Positions 7,601 to 14,382 of a stretch of 19,138 bases of DNA are shown here, piece after piece. The position numbers and the translations under genes were made by a program. Under the pieces are notes generated by a model, which searched no databases, was not told the origin of the DNA, and worked only from the letters and a program-made list of their open reading frames with translations. The DNA comes from CAYNJW01 sp964397665 (GTDB lineage: Archaea; Nanobdellota; Nanobdellia; Pacearchaeales; GW2011-AR1), in contig CAYNJW010000012.1 of the NCBI GenBank assembly GCA_964397665.1, positions 1-19,138 on the forward strand, given 5' to 3'. The first letter of the stretch is position 1. Each line of letters opens with the position of its first letter.

Positions 7601-7866
7601 CTATGTGGACAAGTACAATAATGAAAAAGTTCATCATTTAACACTTCTATACTGGTGTCAAAACTGTTCTTATCAACCCTTAACAAAAGATTGCATTCAT
7701 TTAAAGTATCTAATCTCTCACGTGTAATTTCTAGGGTTGTATAGATTTTAATTGCTTCTAACTGTTCTTTAGTATTTACAAAATTTGTAAAAAGAGCTAT
7801 CTGATCTTTATTTAGACCTATTTTTATAAGACGCTTCTCTACGTTTTCCTTTTTAGAAATTGCCAT
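4621..7866 (-). CDS. SWIM zinc-finger Snf2-family ATPase/helicase
   Basis: A 1081-residue DNA-dependent ATPase of the Snf2/Rad54 superfamily II group. An N-terminal SWIM finger (C84-x-C86-x8-C95-x-H97) should bind zinc and nucleic acid or protein. About 500 residues of family-associated sequence follow. The motor contains Walker A DDMGLGKT (about 644-651), DEAH (745-748), SGTPIQNNL, and the second lobe with LIFSSYVKML, AGGVGLNL and the DPWWNP-to-HRIGQ region (about 1007-1027). All ATPase motifs are intact. Archaeal and bacterial members resemble HepA/RapA-like or single-subunit Snf2 remodellers; the exact target is unknown. The ATG at 7866 is preferred over the TTG one codon earlier because a box (CTTATAAA, 7888-7895) is centred 25.5 nt upstream. 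The gene is divergent from the eS19 operon. Confidence 0.95.
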   Translation of the reverse strand: MAISKKENVEKRLIKIGLNKDQIALFTNFVNTKEQLEAIKIYTTLEITRERLDTLNECNLLLRVDKNSFDTSIEVLNDELFHYCTCPHRIEAKACSHAGAVLIYKLLKDEKNDFNTSIKKLLISQEGDKKNLSGIKYFKELFPKKIKQDKKNIIYFNFEDFDENSTLLKIQRGLIKNDGGYSMPMKFAGKNFNWNKLNLSKESRKLLTYVITEDTLGEGHASHTFSKNRFYDVNTDLMMPLFKELYFNEQELILGAVFSKDLFHISWEAIKDKDGDYILRPYFIAGKRKNNLSNLKLIDVGLNSLWVFDLKERCFYEHKEVANLAIVKSLIRFPKELILTEEELKEFFTKYYQNILDSFEFNVSEDFKREERSIIPKAKLYLEKSGKTAKINLRFDYAGVEVDYFSTSKDLVIVDGDLIYDVGRDFEEEDRIAELLNEYSVITHEKYDEFKLDVDLIDFVTQIIPLLTKHGVKILGEETLFNFKIVKSRPTMILDIRNNVDWFDIKGDVRFGKTKVEMEKVFEAIFKNKRFVDLEDGKKAVIPKEWTKELKGYRGFIGPNDKVDDTVSLSKYHLSALESLIHLSKKSNLDDSVKKSLEKFKGFDKIKQITVPKGINANLREYQKSGFDWLNFLRDYDFNGILADDMGLGKTLQALSLLQKIKEEKKKTISLVVVPTSLIFNWKNEILKFAPDLKYYIHHGLKRKKSPEQFENSLEDLDLIITTYGTLRNDLELFTSTSFEYIILDEAHVIKNPQSVTSKSVFSLIGKNKLVISGTPIQNNLTELWSLFNFLNKGYLGTFDSFKENFVIPIEREKDEDVTITLKKMIDPFLLKRNKKIISDELPPKTEIILRSEFNDDEKVIYENWKDYYMGEITRSIKEKGFGKSRLKILEGLTKLRQLCLHPKMIDPKYTGKSSKFDLLLMEVEKVLSEGHKVLIFSSYVKMLSIVREEFELKGIKYSYLDGKSRDREEIVNEFENSEDSRPFLISIKAGGVGLNLTSAAYVFIIDPWWNPAVEMQAMDRVHRIGQKNPVFVYKMISKDSIEEKILDLQKSKKKLVEEVISIEEGERKKIDLKTIKEIFK

Positions 7867-7887
7867 CAAAAGACCATGCAGAAACCA

Positions 7888-7895
7888 TTTATAAG
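7888..7895 (-). promoter_or_regulatory. TATA box of the Snf2 gene
   Basis: CTTATAAA on the minus strand, centred 25.5 nt before the ATG at 7866. It predicts leaderless transcription and decides the start codon. Confidence 0.7.
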
Positions 7896-7934
7896 TCTTA
7901 AGGTTCTGAAAAAAATAAAATAAGATACGGAAGC

Positions 7935-7942
7935 TTTATAAA
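7935..7942 (+). promoter_or_regulatory. TATA box of the eS19-eL39-eL31 operon
   Basis: TTTATAAA centred at about 7938, predicting a start near 7965 and therefore a leader of about 60 nt before the eS19 ATG. A weak inverted repeat AACCTAA/TTAGGTT (7941-7947 and 7962-7968) flanks the predicted start. Confidence 0.75.
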
Positions 7943-7964
7943 CCTAATTTTAAATATAATTTTA

Positions 7965-8024
7965 GGTTAAAAGTTCGCTAAGGCGTTAACGATTTAGCAT
8001 CGAAAGATGTGCCTACAATAAACA
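7965..8024 (+). promoter_or_regulatory. Foldable 5' leader of the eS19 operon
   Basis: Predicted untranslated leader with no Shine-Dalgarno site. Possible pairings seen are CAUC/GAUG closed by a GAAA tetraloop, an enclosing AGGC/GCCU pairing, and alternatives GCUAA/UUAGC and CGAU/AUCG that exclude the first. The alternatives could be a switch for ribosomal-protein feedback, but no known element is recognised. Confidence 0.4.
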
Positions 8025-8516
8025 ATGGCAAGAATAATTCATCAACAAGAACCACAAAAATATAATGAAGCATTAGCTAAAGCATTAGTGGAAATCTCAG
8101 AACTTCAAGCTCCTGAATGGGTTGAATTGGTAAAATCTGGAACTAGTAGAGAAAGAATTCCTGCTGACCCTGATTTTTGGTATAAAAGAACTGCTTCAAT
8201 TTTAAGACAACTTTATTTAAATGGTGTTGTTGGGGTTGGAAAATTAAGAACAAGATATGGTGGAAAGAAAAATAGAGGTGGTAGAAGATCAAAATTCTTT
8301 AAATCTTCTGGAAAATTAATTAGGGTAATCTTACAAAAATGTGAAGAAGCAGGATTAGTTGAAAAAGTAGACAAATTACAACATGGAAGAAGATTAACTG
8401 AAAAAGGAAGAAATTATCTTGATTCAATTAAAATAAAACATGAAAATACTAACTTAACTAAAAAAGAAGAAACAACAGAAGAGAAATCTACTGAAGTTAT
8501 CGAGGAAAAAGAATAA
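8025..8516 (+). CDS. rps19e: Ribosomal protein eS19
   Basis: Small-subunit protein of the archaeal/eukaryotic type, needed for 40S/30S head maturation. The 163 residues include the family signatures APEWVELVKSGTSRER-P, DFWYKRTASILRQLY, GVGKLRTRYGGKKNRG and the winged-helix end GRRLTEKGRNYLD. The last 25 residues or so form a Lys/Glu-rich tail beyond the usual end. It is the first gene of the eS19-eL39-eL31 operon, and its stop codon overlaps the eL39 start (TAATG at 8514-8518). The ATG at 8025 lies downstream of a predicted structured leader and not at the transcription start. Confidence 0.96.
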   Translation: MARIIHQQEPQKYNEALAKALVEISELQAPEWVELVKSGTSRERIPADPDFWYKRTASILRQLYLNGVVGVGKLRTRYGGKKNRGGRRSKFFKSSGKLIRVILQKCEEAGLVEKVDKLQHGRRLTEKGRNYLDSIKIKHENTNLTKKEETTEEKSTEVIEEKE

Positions 8517-8743
8517 TGACAAGATTAGTTGGTAAATGTGGTAAAGGAAATAGAAAATCAAAAAAAAGACATCTTGATAAGGCAGGAAAACAAACAAAAT
8601 GGGCCCCATATTGGGCAGTTATGAAAAAATTCGGAACTGGGAAGAAAGTACATCCTTCTTCTATGACTCATGTTAAAAGAAGATGGCAAACTAATAAATT
8701 AAAAATTAAACCGCGAAGAATTAAGAAAAATTTCTTAGGATAA
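8516..8743 (+). CDS. rpl39e: Ribosomal protein eL39, extended form
   Basis: Large-subunit protein lining the peptide exit tunnel. The core shows the family pattern LDKAGKQTKWAPYWAVMK followed by the RRW-TNKLKIK end. At 75 residues it is longer than the usual archaeal form of about 50. The extra sequence is an N-terminal basic stretch (MTRLVGKCGKGNRKS), an insertion before the RRW region (GTGKKVHPSS) and a basic C-terminal tail. Very basic throughout, as expected for an rRNA-embedded protein. It overlaps the eS19 stop by one base and is followed 2 nt later by eL31. Confidence 0.88.
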   Translation: MTRLVGKCGKGNRKSKKRHLDKAGKQTKWAPYWAVMKKFGTGKKVHPSSMTHVKRRWQTNKLKIKPRRIKKNFLG

Positions 8744-8745
8744 AA

Positions 8746-9408
8746 ATGACAGAAAAAATTAAAGAAACAAAAATAAATACTGAAAAAGTAAGTGAAGAAA
8801 AACCTTCTAAAGAGAAAGAGGATAATGTAAAAAAAGATTCAAATAAATCTCCCGTTTCAAAACCAGCAGTTAAAAAAGAATCAAAAAAAATAATCAAAAA
8901 AGAAATTACAGAATTAGAAAGAGAATATGTAATTCCCTTAAGAAAAGAATATTTGAAAGTTCAAAAATTTAGGAAAGCTAAAAAAGCTGTTAAGGCTATA
9001 AAACAATTCTTAGCAAAACATATGAAAGTAGAGGAGAGAGATATTCGAAAAGTTAAAGTTGATAGATATTTAAATGAAGAAATTTGGGCAAAGGGAATTG
9101 CAAAACCACCAACAAAAATTAAGGTAAAAGCAATAAAAAAAGACGGAATCGTCTATGCAGAATTAGCAGAAATTCCTGAATATGTTAAATTTAAAATGGC
9201 AAAGGATAAAAAAATCCATACTGCACCTATAAATGAAAAAACAATAAAAACTGCAAAAAAAACAGAAATAACGCCTGAAAAAGAAAAAGAAAAATCTTCA
9301 GTTGAATCAGGAATGAAAACTCAAAAAACGGCTGCAAATACTGCAAAACACACAACAAAAGCTGGACATGCAAAAAAAACACAACCGCAAAGAAAAGTTC
9401 TAAAATAA
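8746..9408 (+). CDS. rpl31e: Ribosomal protein eL31 with long N- and C-terminal extensions
   Basis: Large-subunit protein near the tunnel exit. The eL31 core is at about residues 55-145: EREYVIPLRKEYLKV, AKKAVKAIKQFLAKHMKV, VKVDRYLNEEIWAKGI and PPTKIKVKA. The 220-residue chain is more than twice the usual 80-100. An N-terminal tail of about 54 residues and a C-terminal tail of about 75 are low complexity and rich in Lys, Glu, Thr and Ser, presumably disordered. The N-tail has mixed charge, while the C-tail becomes strongly basic (AKHTTKAGHAKKTQPQRK). The core lies in frame without interruption, so this is a real extension. It is the last gene of the operon. Confidence 0.93.
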   Translation: MTEKIKETKINTEKVSEEKPSKEKEDNVKKDSNKSPVSKPAVKKESKKIIKKEITELEREYVIPLRKEYLKVQKFRKAKKAVKAIKQFLAKHMKVEERDIRKVKVDRYLNEEIWAKGIAKPPTKIKVKAIKKDGIVYAELAEIPEYVKFKMAKDKKIHTAPINEKTIKTAKKTEITPEKEKEKSSVESGMKTQKTAANTAKHTTKAGHAKKTQPQRKVLK

Positions 9409-9504
9409 TTTAATAGGAAAGTATCAACAAAAAATTAAATATAATTTCTATAAATAAAATAAAGATATTTGTTACCCCTTATAAGACACAACAAAATAGA
9501 TAAG

Positions 9505-9512
9505 TTTATAAA
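9505..9512 (+). promoter_or_regulatory. TATA box of the 9534 gene
   Basis: TTTATAAA centred 25.5 nt upstream of the ATG at 9534. It excludes the earlier in-frame ATG at 9516, which would lie upstream of the transcript start. Confidence 0.78.
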
Positions 9513-9533
9513 CCTATGAACCTAGGAGTATTT

Positions 9534-10430
9534 ATGGTAAATGAAGAGTCATACAAACCTGCAGTTCAACAAAATATAAATTATAATTTTGCAAATAACT
9601 CAGATACTTGGACAGAAAATTATTTTAAAAGTCATTATGAAGGTCTTATTGATCTTTCAAAAACAAATATAAAATCTGAAAAGGGCTTAGAAAAGTTAGT
9701 TAATATAGCTGGTGAAAGAATTTTAGATTTAGATGAAAAAACACGAGAACAATGGTATAGTCAATTTCAAGGATATGTCGGAAAAAAACTTGAAGAAAAT
9801 ACTCTTGAAAACTCTAAAAAAATGGGAGACAGTTTAATCCCTCAATTATCTACTAGATATATTTTTGAAACTGAATCTTTTAAAGATTCAAAAGATAAAA
9901 ATTATACTTCCATTTCAGATAAAAAAAGAAAATTGGAAACTCTTCAAACAGCCGGAAGTAGTAAAGAAAATATGGATAAATATGCTAAAGATTTATTTAA
10001 AGATGCAGATAACCACACAATTCAACTATGGGGAAGATTTTTACCTCAAATTATTGAAGGTGAAATGAGAAAAACACAAATCAAAATGTTCACAGAATTA
10101 AACGAATATGGTATCGGAAAATACATCTCAAAAAATTTAGACACATCAAAGAGATTAATCAGTGAATTGGAGATTGCTGAAAAAGAATTAAATGGAAGGA
10201 TTGGGAAAACTATTGCTGAAAAACAGAAAATATTGAAAAGAGAATTAAGTCCCTCTGAAAAAGCCAAAATAAATGATTCATTTGAAAAAACAATTGAAGA
10301 ATTTACTAAAAAATATTCTGAGAATATAAACGCAAGAGAAAAATTCCCTGGAATGATTTCAACACTTCAACAAATGACTTATCAATCAATACTAACAAAG
10401 GAAAAAGAAAAAACAGAAAATAATGAGTAA
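9534..10430 (+). CDS. Helical protein of unknown function
   Basis: I do not recognise this 298-residue protein. It has no signal peptide or membrane segment and is highly charged and mostly helix-forming. A central Thr/Ser/Lys-rich stretch (about residues 110-150 of the chain) separates an N-terminal helical part from a C-terminal part with coiled-coil-like KRLISELEIAEKELNGRIG and EKQKILKRELSPSEKAK. The start is set at 9534 (MVNEESYK), where a TATA box lies 25.5 nt upstream; an ATG at 9516 would add six residues but falls too close to the TATA box. It overlaps the next gene by 8 nt, so the two proteins are probably made together and may form a complex. A lineage-specific cytoplasmic protein is likely. 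Confidence 0.8.
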   Translation: MVNEESYKPAVQQNINYNFANNSDTWTENYFKSHYEGLIDLSKTNIKSEKGLEKLVNIAGERILDLDEKTREQWYSQFQGYVGKKLEENTLENSKKMGDSLIPQLSTRYIFETESFKDSKDKNYTSISDKKRKLETLQTAGSSKENMDKYAKDLFKDADNHTIQLWGRFLPQIIEGEMRKTQIKMFTELNEYGIGKYISKNLDTSKRLISELEIAEKELNGRIGKTIAEKQKILKRELSPSEKAKINDSFEKTIEEFTKKYSENINAREKFPGMISTLQQMTYQSILTKEKEKTENNE

Positions 10431-10659
10431 AAAAATATATCTTGGAGCAGAAACTTTACAAGAAGACTATAAAGAAGCCTTTAAATTAGTACAAGAACAA
10501 GAATATCAGGTTGCAACAGATTCTCTATTGAGATTATGGTCTCTTGAACAAGTAATAAATGAAAAAGAATTAGATAGAAATAAAAAAAGAGAAATAACTG
10601 CTTGGCAAAAATCACTAGATAGGGATTTAAACTTCTTAGAAAACTTACAAAAACATTAA
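10423..10659 (+). CDS. Small helical protein of unknown function, coupled to the upstream gene
   Basis: A 78-residue charged protein predicted almost entirely helical (AETLQEDYKEAFKLVQEQ, then LLRLWSLEQVINEKELD). No family recognised; no cysteines, membrane segment or signal. It begins inside the last codons of the 298-residue gene (8-nt overlap, different frame), indicating translational coupling. It ends one base before the convergent nucleotidyltransferase gene. The overlap and its codon pattern, like that of its neighbour, support a real gene. Confidence 0.72.
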   Translation: MSKKIYLGAETLQEDYKEAFKLVQEQEYQVATDSLLRLWSLEQVINEKELDRNKKREITAWQKSLDRDLNFLENLQKH

Positions 10660-10660
10660 A

Positions 10661-11653
10661 CTAGTATTTTTTATCAATTAAGGTATCTACTAATCTTGCC
10701 ATTTCTCTTAAAAATTCATCAGAACCTTTTACTAATTCATCTAATTTCTCACCTTTTACTTCTTTAATTTTTCCATGAACAAGATCTTTTGAAAATTTAT
10801 GAAGAGAATAATAATATTCAACATATTTTCTTTTTAATAATTTTTTCTTTACAAATTCTTTATCCATAATTTCTGGAATTTGCTCTGGTGAAGGTGGCAT
10901 AATTTTAGCCGCGATTAAAGAAGCATGTGCTGCATCAACTGCAGACCAATAGAAACCATCGACTGCAGCAAGCATTGATTCTCTAGCCCTATTTAAATGG
11001 CTAGGAGACCGCTGTAATAACGTATAAATTGCTTCTGGTGTAGATCTTATCCTACCTTCTTTTAATAAAATCTTTAAAGGACTAAAAAAACCACCATGAT
11101 CTATTAAAGCCTCACCATATCTTAAGATATTTAAAACAACTGGATCACCCTTCATTAAATCATTCCACCAAGTAGATAACTTTACAGTATTTATATGTAA
11201 TGATTTTCTATATGGATTTAATTTAATCAATTCTCCAAGTGTTTCCCTATAATGTGCAATCATCTCTTGATCCCACAAAACAGAAACATCATCAATTATC
11301 AAAATAATATCTATATCTGAATCTGGTGTAGAAATATGTTTAGCAGAACTTCCAAATAAAACAATTGCCTTAACTAACTGTCCAAACTCTGCATAAGATT
11401 TTGTAGCAAAATCTAAAGCAATATCTCTTTCTGAATTCAAAACCAAAGTAGGTGCAGTTTGCATAGCTTCCTCAAGTGTTGAATCCTTTTTAAATTCATT
11501 ATTCGAAGAATTTACTTCTGAAATCTTTGATAAGTCAACTTGTTCTTTTTCAGAAGTCTTACTTTTTATTTCTTCAACTTTATTTTTATTAGCTTTAACA
11601 CTTTTTTTTCTTTTTTTATGTTTAGCCTTTTTTACAACTTTTTTCTTAACCAT
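10661..11653 (-). CDS. Nucleotidyltransferase-HEPN fusion protein with Lys-rich N-terminus
   Basis: A 330-residue protein. Residues 1-60 are a Lys/Ser/Glu-rich, probably disordered, lead. A Pol-beta-type minimal nucleotidyltransferase domain follows, with the motif LFGSSAKHISTPDSDIDII: G101-S102 and the metal-binding pair D113-x-D115. The usual third carboxylate strand appears to be LHINTVKL, with Asn/Thr where Asp is expected, so activity is uncertain. Residues of about 205-325 form a helical HEPN-like domain (NRARESMLAAVDGFYWSAVDAAHAS and HKFSKDLVHGKI). MNT-HEPN proteins often act in toxin-antitoxin or RNA/protein nucleotidylation systems, yet here both parts sit in one chain with no partner gene. 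A TATA box at 11688-11695 and a GAGGT site near 11660-11664 support the start. Confidence 0.83.
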   Translation of the reverse strand: MVKKKVVKKAKHKKRKKSVKANKNKVEEIKSKTSEKEQVDLSKISEVNSSNNEFKKDSTLEEAMQTAPTLVLNSERDIALDFATKSYAEFGQLVKAIVLFGSSAKHISTPDSDIDIILIIDDVSVLWDQEMIAHYRETLGELIKLNPYRKSLHINTVKLSTWWNDLMKGDPVVLNILRYGEALIDHGGFFSPLKILLKEGRIRSTPEAIYTLLQRSPSHLNRARESMLAAVDGFYWSAVDAAHASLIAAKIMPPSPEQIPEIMDKEFVKKKLLKRKYVEYYYSLHKFSKDLVHGKIKEVKGEKLDELVKGSDEFLREMARLVDTLIDKKY

Positions 11654-11659
11654 TTATCT

Positions 11660-11664
11660 ACCTC
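11660..11664 (-). promoter_or_regulatory. Shine-Dalgarno site of the nucleotidyltransferase-HEPN gene
   Basis: GAGGT on the minus strand, 6 nt before the ATG at 11653. The TATA box at 11688-11695 predicts a transcript start near 11666, so this leader is only about 13 nt and just includes the site. Confidence 0.6.
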
Positions 11665-11687
11665 TTAGTATTTTTTACTATTTAAAT

Positions 11688-11695
11688 TTTATAAA
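11688..11695 (-). promoter_or_regulatory. TATA box of the nucleotidyltransferase-HEPN gene
   Basis: TTTATAAA in the 43-nt gap after the TIM-barrel gene (stop at 11697). It predicts a start near 11666 and an independent transcript. Confidence 0.6.
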
Positions 11696-11696
11696 G

Positions 11697-13562
11697 TTAC
11701 GCATTTGGAGTTCCACTAAATCTTGATTGTGTCCCAGGTATGTTTCCTCCAAACTCCATTGGTAAAGTAGTAAACCCAGCACCATACATTGAATGATGTA
11801 ATGATGGATTAGAAAAACCATAACCTGAAAAATAATTTCCCATCATTCCTGATGCTTGAGACCAATTACCTCCTGCTTTCATTCCATAAATTGGGGAACC
11901 TGCAGCTTTTAAAGTCCATGCCAGAGGATTCATACCTAGACCACTTTGTGGCATAACTAATGCTCCAGCTTCGATAACTTTTTTCATACCTTTTACATCT
12001 CCTTTTTTTTCTAACTCTTCAAGAATTTTTTTTATTGGTACATTCCCCATTCCAGGTGCAAGATGTGAATCTGAATGACCAAAATTATCTGTAAGATGTA
12101 TGTGTTTTACATAAGGAGCAATAACTTTCGATTGCTGTATTACATCCTTATCATCAAATCCAGATTTTTTCATTAAATTAAGATGTCCAACATCCCATGT
12201 AACTCCAATTAATTTTTCTGCTTGTTCTTTTGCTTCTTCTCTTGTTAATTTACCAGATTTTAAAGCATTTTCAACAAATACATTTCTAGATTCTTCGACT
12301 AACTTCTTCATATCCTCTGCTTTTGAAAAAGGCATCCCCTGATACATATTTTCAATTGCTGTAATAGGGGTATGTTCTCCAAACTCCTCAAAACCTCTCC
12401 ATGCAACATTCCCAAAAGTCTTTGCACTTTTATCTAAAGCAAATTCCTCCAAATCAACTAACTGTTTTGGAGGGCCAGTTACTTTAACAAGATTGTTAAT
12501 TTCAAATAAATATTTCTCAAGAATATTAGATTCTGACTGAAGAGTTATAAATGTATTTGTACCTTCTTTCTGAAGATTTTCTCTAACTTTCTTTTTTTCA
12601 TTAATATAATTCTTATTAATCTCTTTTAATACCTCTTTTTGCTCCAAAGAACCATTTTTATAAGCTGTATCAAAAATATTTGAAAATTTTAGATGAGTAT
12701 TTTCTAAAAAAGTGTTTGTCTTTTGAACATCTTTATCAAAAGGTGAAAGAATCTCTTTCTCATACTTCTCCATTTCTGCATTATTATTATATTTTCTTTT
12801 AACTACTTCTTCTCCAAAAGAATTTACAACTTCTGCCTGTAATTTATTAAAAGATTCATCAGCATATCTCTTAGACAATAACACTTCATTAATCTGCTTA
12901 TCCCACTGGGTACTATTCATAGATTTTAAAGCATCATTAGAAGTCATTAAACCACCACCCTCTTTCATAATTTTTTCACTTTCGCCCAACCTATGAATTC
13001 TATGTTCTTTAACTACCGTAATCCCTCCTGTTTCTTTATCTACAACTGTCTGGGCCACTTCTCTAAATCTTTTTTCTCCATTTTCAACATCTCCAGGTAA
13101 ATAAGTTTTACCCTGTACTGCTTCTGTTGAATGGAAAACTATTGGAATATTTCCATCTGGATCCAATCTTTGTGACCTCTTCATAACTGAAAAAAATTTT
13201 TCCTCAGCTACTTGTCTTGCTTCTTCACCACCCCAACCTTGTTGACCAAATCCTGCAGGGTTCGTAATTGGTGAATGGACTGAGGGACTCACCCCTGTTA
13301 ACTTCATAATCGCCCTCATCTCTTCCCAATGTTGTGTGGGAATCTGATCAAAAACATCTCCTGCTAGTGGTTGCAATTCTATATGTTTAACCCCTTCTTT
13401 AATTCTTGAAATGACTTCAGTTATTTGGTTTGCTGTTTGTGGTGAGGTTGTAGAAGCTAAAGAACCTGGAGAAATATGTGAACTAGCTAAATCATTTGCA
13501 CCATAAGTTGGACTCCAAGAAGAAGGACCACCTGCATAAAAAGATTCGTAACTATCACCCAT
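11697..13562 (-). CDS. Large xylose-isomerase-like TIM-barrel protein with helical insertion and Gly/Met-rich tail
   Basis: A 621-residue member of the sugar isomerase/epimerase and endonuclease IV (AP_endonuc_2) superfamily. Putative metal or catalytic residues lie in SVHSP (H about 96), IENMY (E about 404), TWDVGHLN (D457, H460), HIHLTDNFGHSD (H489, D492) and VIEAGA (E531). The barrel is split by a long, charged, coiled-coil-like segment at about residues 180-370, far longer than family members of 250-300 residues. The last 80 residues or so are rich in Gly, Met, Ser and aromatic residues and look disordered or adhesive; the first 40 are Ser/Gly/Pro-rich. ATG 13562 is chosen over TTG 13568 because a TTTATAAA box is centred 25.5 nt upstream. 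The substrate is unknown. Confidence 0.82.
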   Translation of the reverse strand: MGDSYESFYAGGPSSWSPTYGANDLASSHISPGSLASTTSPQTANQITEVISRIKEGVKHIELQPLAGDVFDQIPTQHWEEMRAIMKLTGVSPSVHSPITNPAGFGQQGWGGEEARQVAEEKFFSVMKRSQRLDPDGNIPIVFHSTEAVQGKTYLPGDVENGEKRFREVAQTVVDKETGGITVVKEHRIHRLGESEKIMKEGGGLMTSNDALKSMNSTQWDKQINEVLLSKRYADESFNKLQAEVVNSFGEEVVKRKYNNNAEMEKYEKEILSPFDKDVQKTNTFLENTHLKFSNIFDTAYKNGSLEQKEVLKEINKNYINEKKKVRENLQKEGTNTFITLQSESNILEKYLFEINNLVKVTGPPKQLVDLEEFALDKSAKTFGNVAWRGFEEFGEHTPITAIENMYQGMPFSKAEDMKKLVEESRNVFVENALKSGKLTREEAKEQAEKLIGVTWDVGHLNLMKKSGFDDKDVIQQSKVIAPYVKHIHLTDNFGHSDSHLAPGMGNVPIKKILEELEKKGDVKGMKKVIEAGALVMPQSGLGMNPLAWTLKAAGSPIYGMKAGGNWSQASGMMGNYFSGYGFSNPSLHHSMYGAGFTTLPMEFGGNIPGTQSRFSGTPNA

Positions 13563-13583
13563 ATTCAAACTAGGAAAATAGAT

Positions 13584-13591
13584 TTTATAAA
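13584..13591 (-). promoter_or_regulatory. TATA box of the TIM-barrel gene
   Basis: TTTATAAA centred 25.5 nt before the ATG at 13562, just upstream of which the previous gene ends (13598). Leaderless start predicted. Confidence 0.75.
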
Positions 13592-13597
13592 TTTACC

Positions 13598-14152
13598 TTA
13601 AAAGGAATATTTTTCTAACTTTCCAACAGTTCTAGCATCTTCGACAGTTCTTTGAACATCATACATTTTAACATCTTCAGAACCTTCACTGCTAACAGAA
13701 TTCAAAGTTCCACTAACTCCTGTTTCTCTAAGTTTCTCTAATTCTTGAATAGAATGAACCTCTGAAGAACCCTTAACGATTCCACCGATACCTTGATAGG
13801 AAGAATTATCTGAACTATACATTTCTAAAGGTTTTTCTTTGCTTTTTTCTTCAACATCAATACTTTCCAAACCATCTTCCAAACTATTCCCCCTCATATC
13901 GAAATCATTTGCCGAGGTTACTGCCATCATTTGATCTAATAAAGAATTATTAGAAATTTCTAAATCAGAAAAATTATTATTCTGAAAAGAAATTCCAGGA
14001 CCAATAATCTTGGCACTTTTTTTATTATTAATAGAACTGTCCAAAACTTCTTTATCTGCTATCTCTTCAATGATTTCTTTAAACTTTTCTTCGGTAAGAT
14101 TAAATAAATCTTCTTCATTCTTCTTCTCTTCAGATATCTTTGTCTCTGACAT
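13598..14152 (-). CDS. Acidic low-complexity protein of unknown function
   Basis: A 184-residue protein rich in Glu, Ser, Asp and Asn with few aromatic residues and no membrane segment, signal or cysteine motif. It is probably largely disordered, with a helical acidic start (EEKKNEEDLFNLTEEKFKEI) and a Ser/Gly-rich middle. No family recognised. It precedes the TIM-barrel gene by 35 nt on the same strand, but that gene has its own TATA box. A box TAAATAAA (14174-14181) lies 25.5 nt before this ATG, supporting the start and a leaderless message. It may act as an adaptor for its neighbours, but that is a guess from position only. Confidence 0.68.
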   Translation of the reverse strand: MSETKISEEKKNEEDLFNLTEEKFKEIIEEIADKEVLDSSINNKKSAKIIGPGISFQNNNFSDLEISNNSLLDQMMAVTSANDFDMRGNSLEDGLESIDVEEKSKEKPLEMYSSDNSSYQGIGGIVKGSSEVHSIQELEKLRETGVSGTLNSVSSEGSEDVKMYDVQRTVEDARTVGKLEKYSF

Positions 14153-14382
14153 AAAATATCTTAGAAGATCTTATTTATTTAACTTTCTATCTTAAGCTAT
14201 CTAAAAAATCCAGGATACTAGGTAACTTTTCAAATAGCGTCATGTAAAAAACTCTCAATCTCAAAACAATATCCCATAAAATAAAGACTCAATTTATTAA
14301 CTAAAGAGATGCTAAAATTCTCTTGAAAAATCTTTAAAATCATTATTTTTAATTTGTTTTATAACTTCATTAAAAATTAAAT
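14153..14382. other. Non-coding stretch with no recognised gene
   Basis: About 230 nt between the 472-residue and 184-residue genes. Apart from the TAAATAAA box near 14174-14181 I see no ORF of useful length, no tRNA-like arm and no strong hairpin. It is longer than most gaps here and could hold a small RNA or a decayed gene. Confidence 0.5.

Noticed and set aside
7941..7968. Inverted repeat AACCTAA/TTAGGTT around the eS19 transcription start as an operator
   Set aside because: The arms are only 7 bp with a 14-nt AT spacer, and no linked regulator is present. Kept only as a note on the promoter.
9516..9533. Upstream ATG at 9516 for the unknown plus-strand gene
   Set aside because: It is only about 8 nt from the centre of the TATA box, so it would precede the transcript. 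ATG 9534 fits the 25.5-nt rule.
14153..14382. Small RNA gene in the longest non-coding gap
   Set aside because: No clear promoter-plus-terminator pair, C/D box set or strong hairpin was visible.
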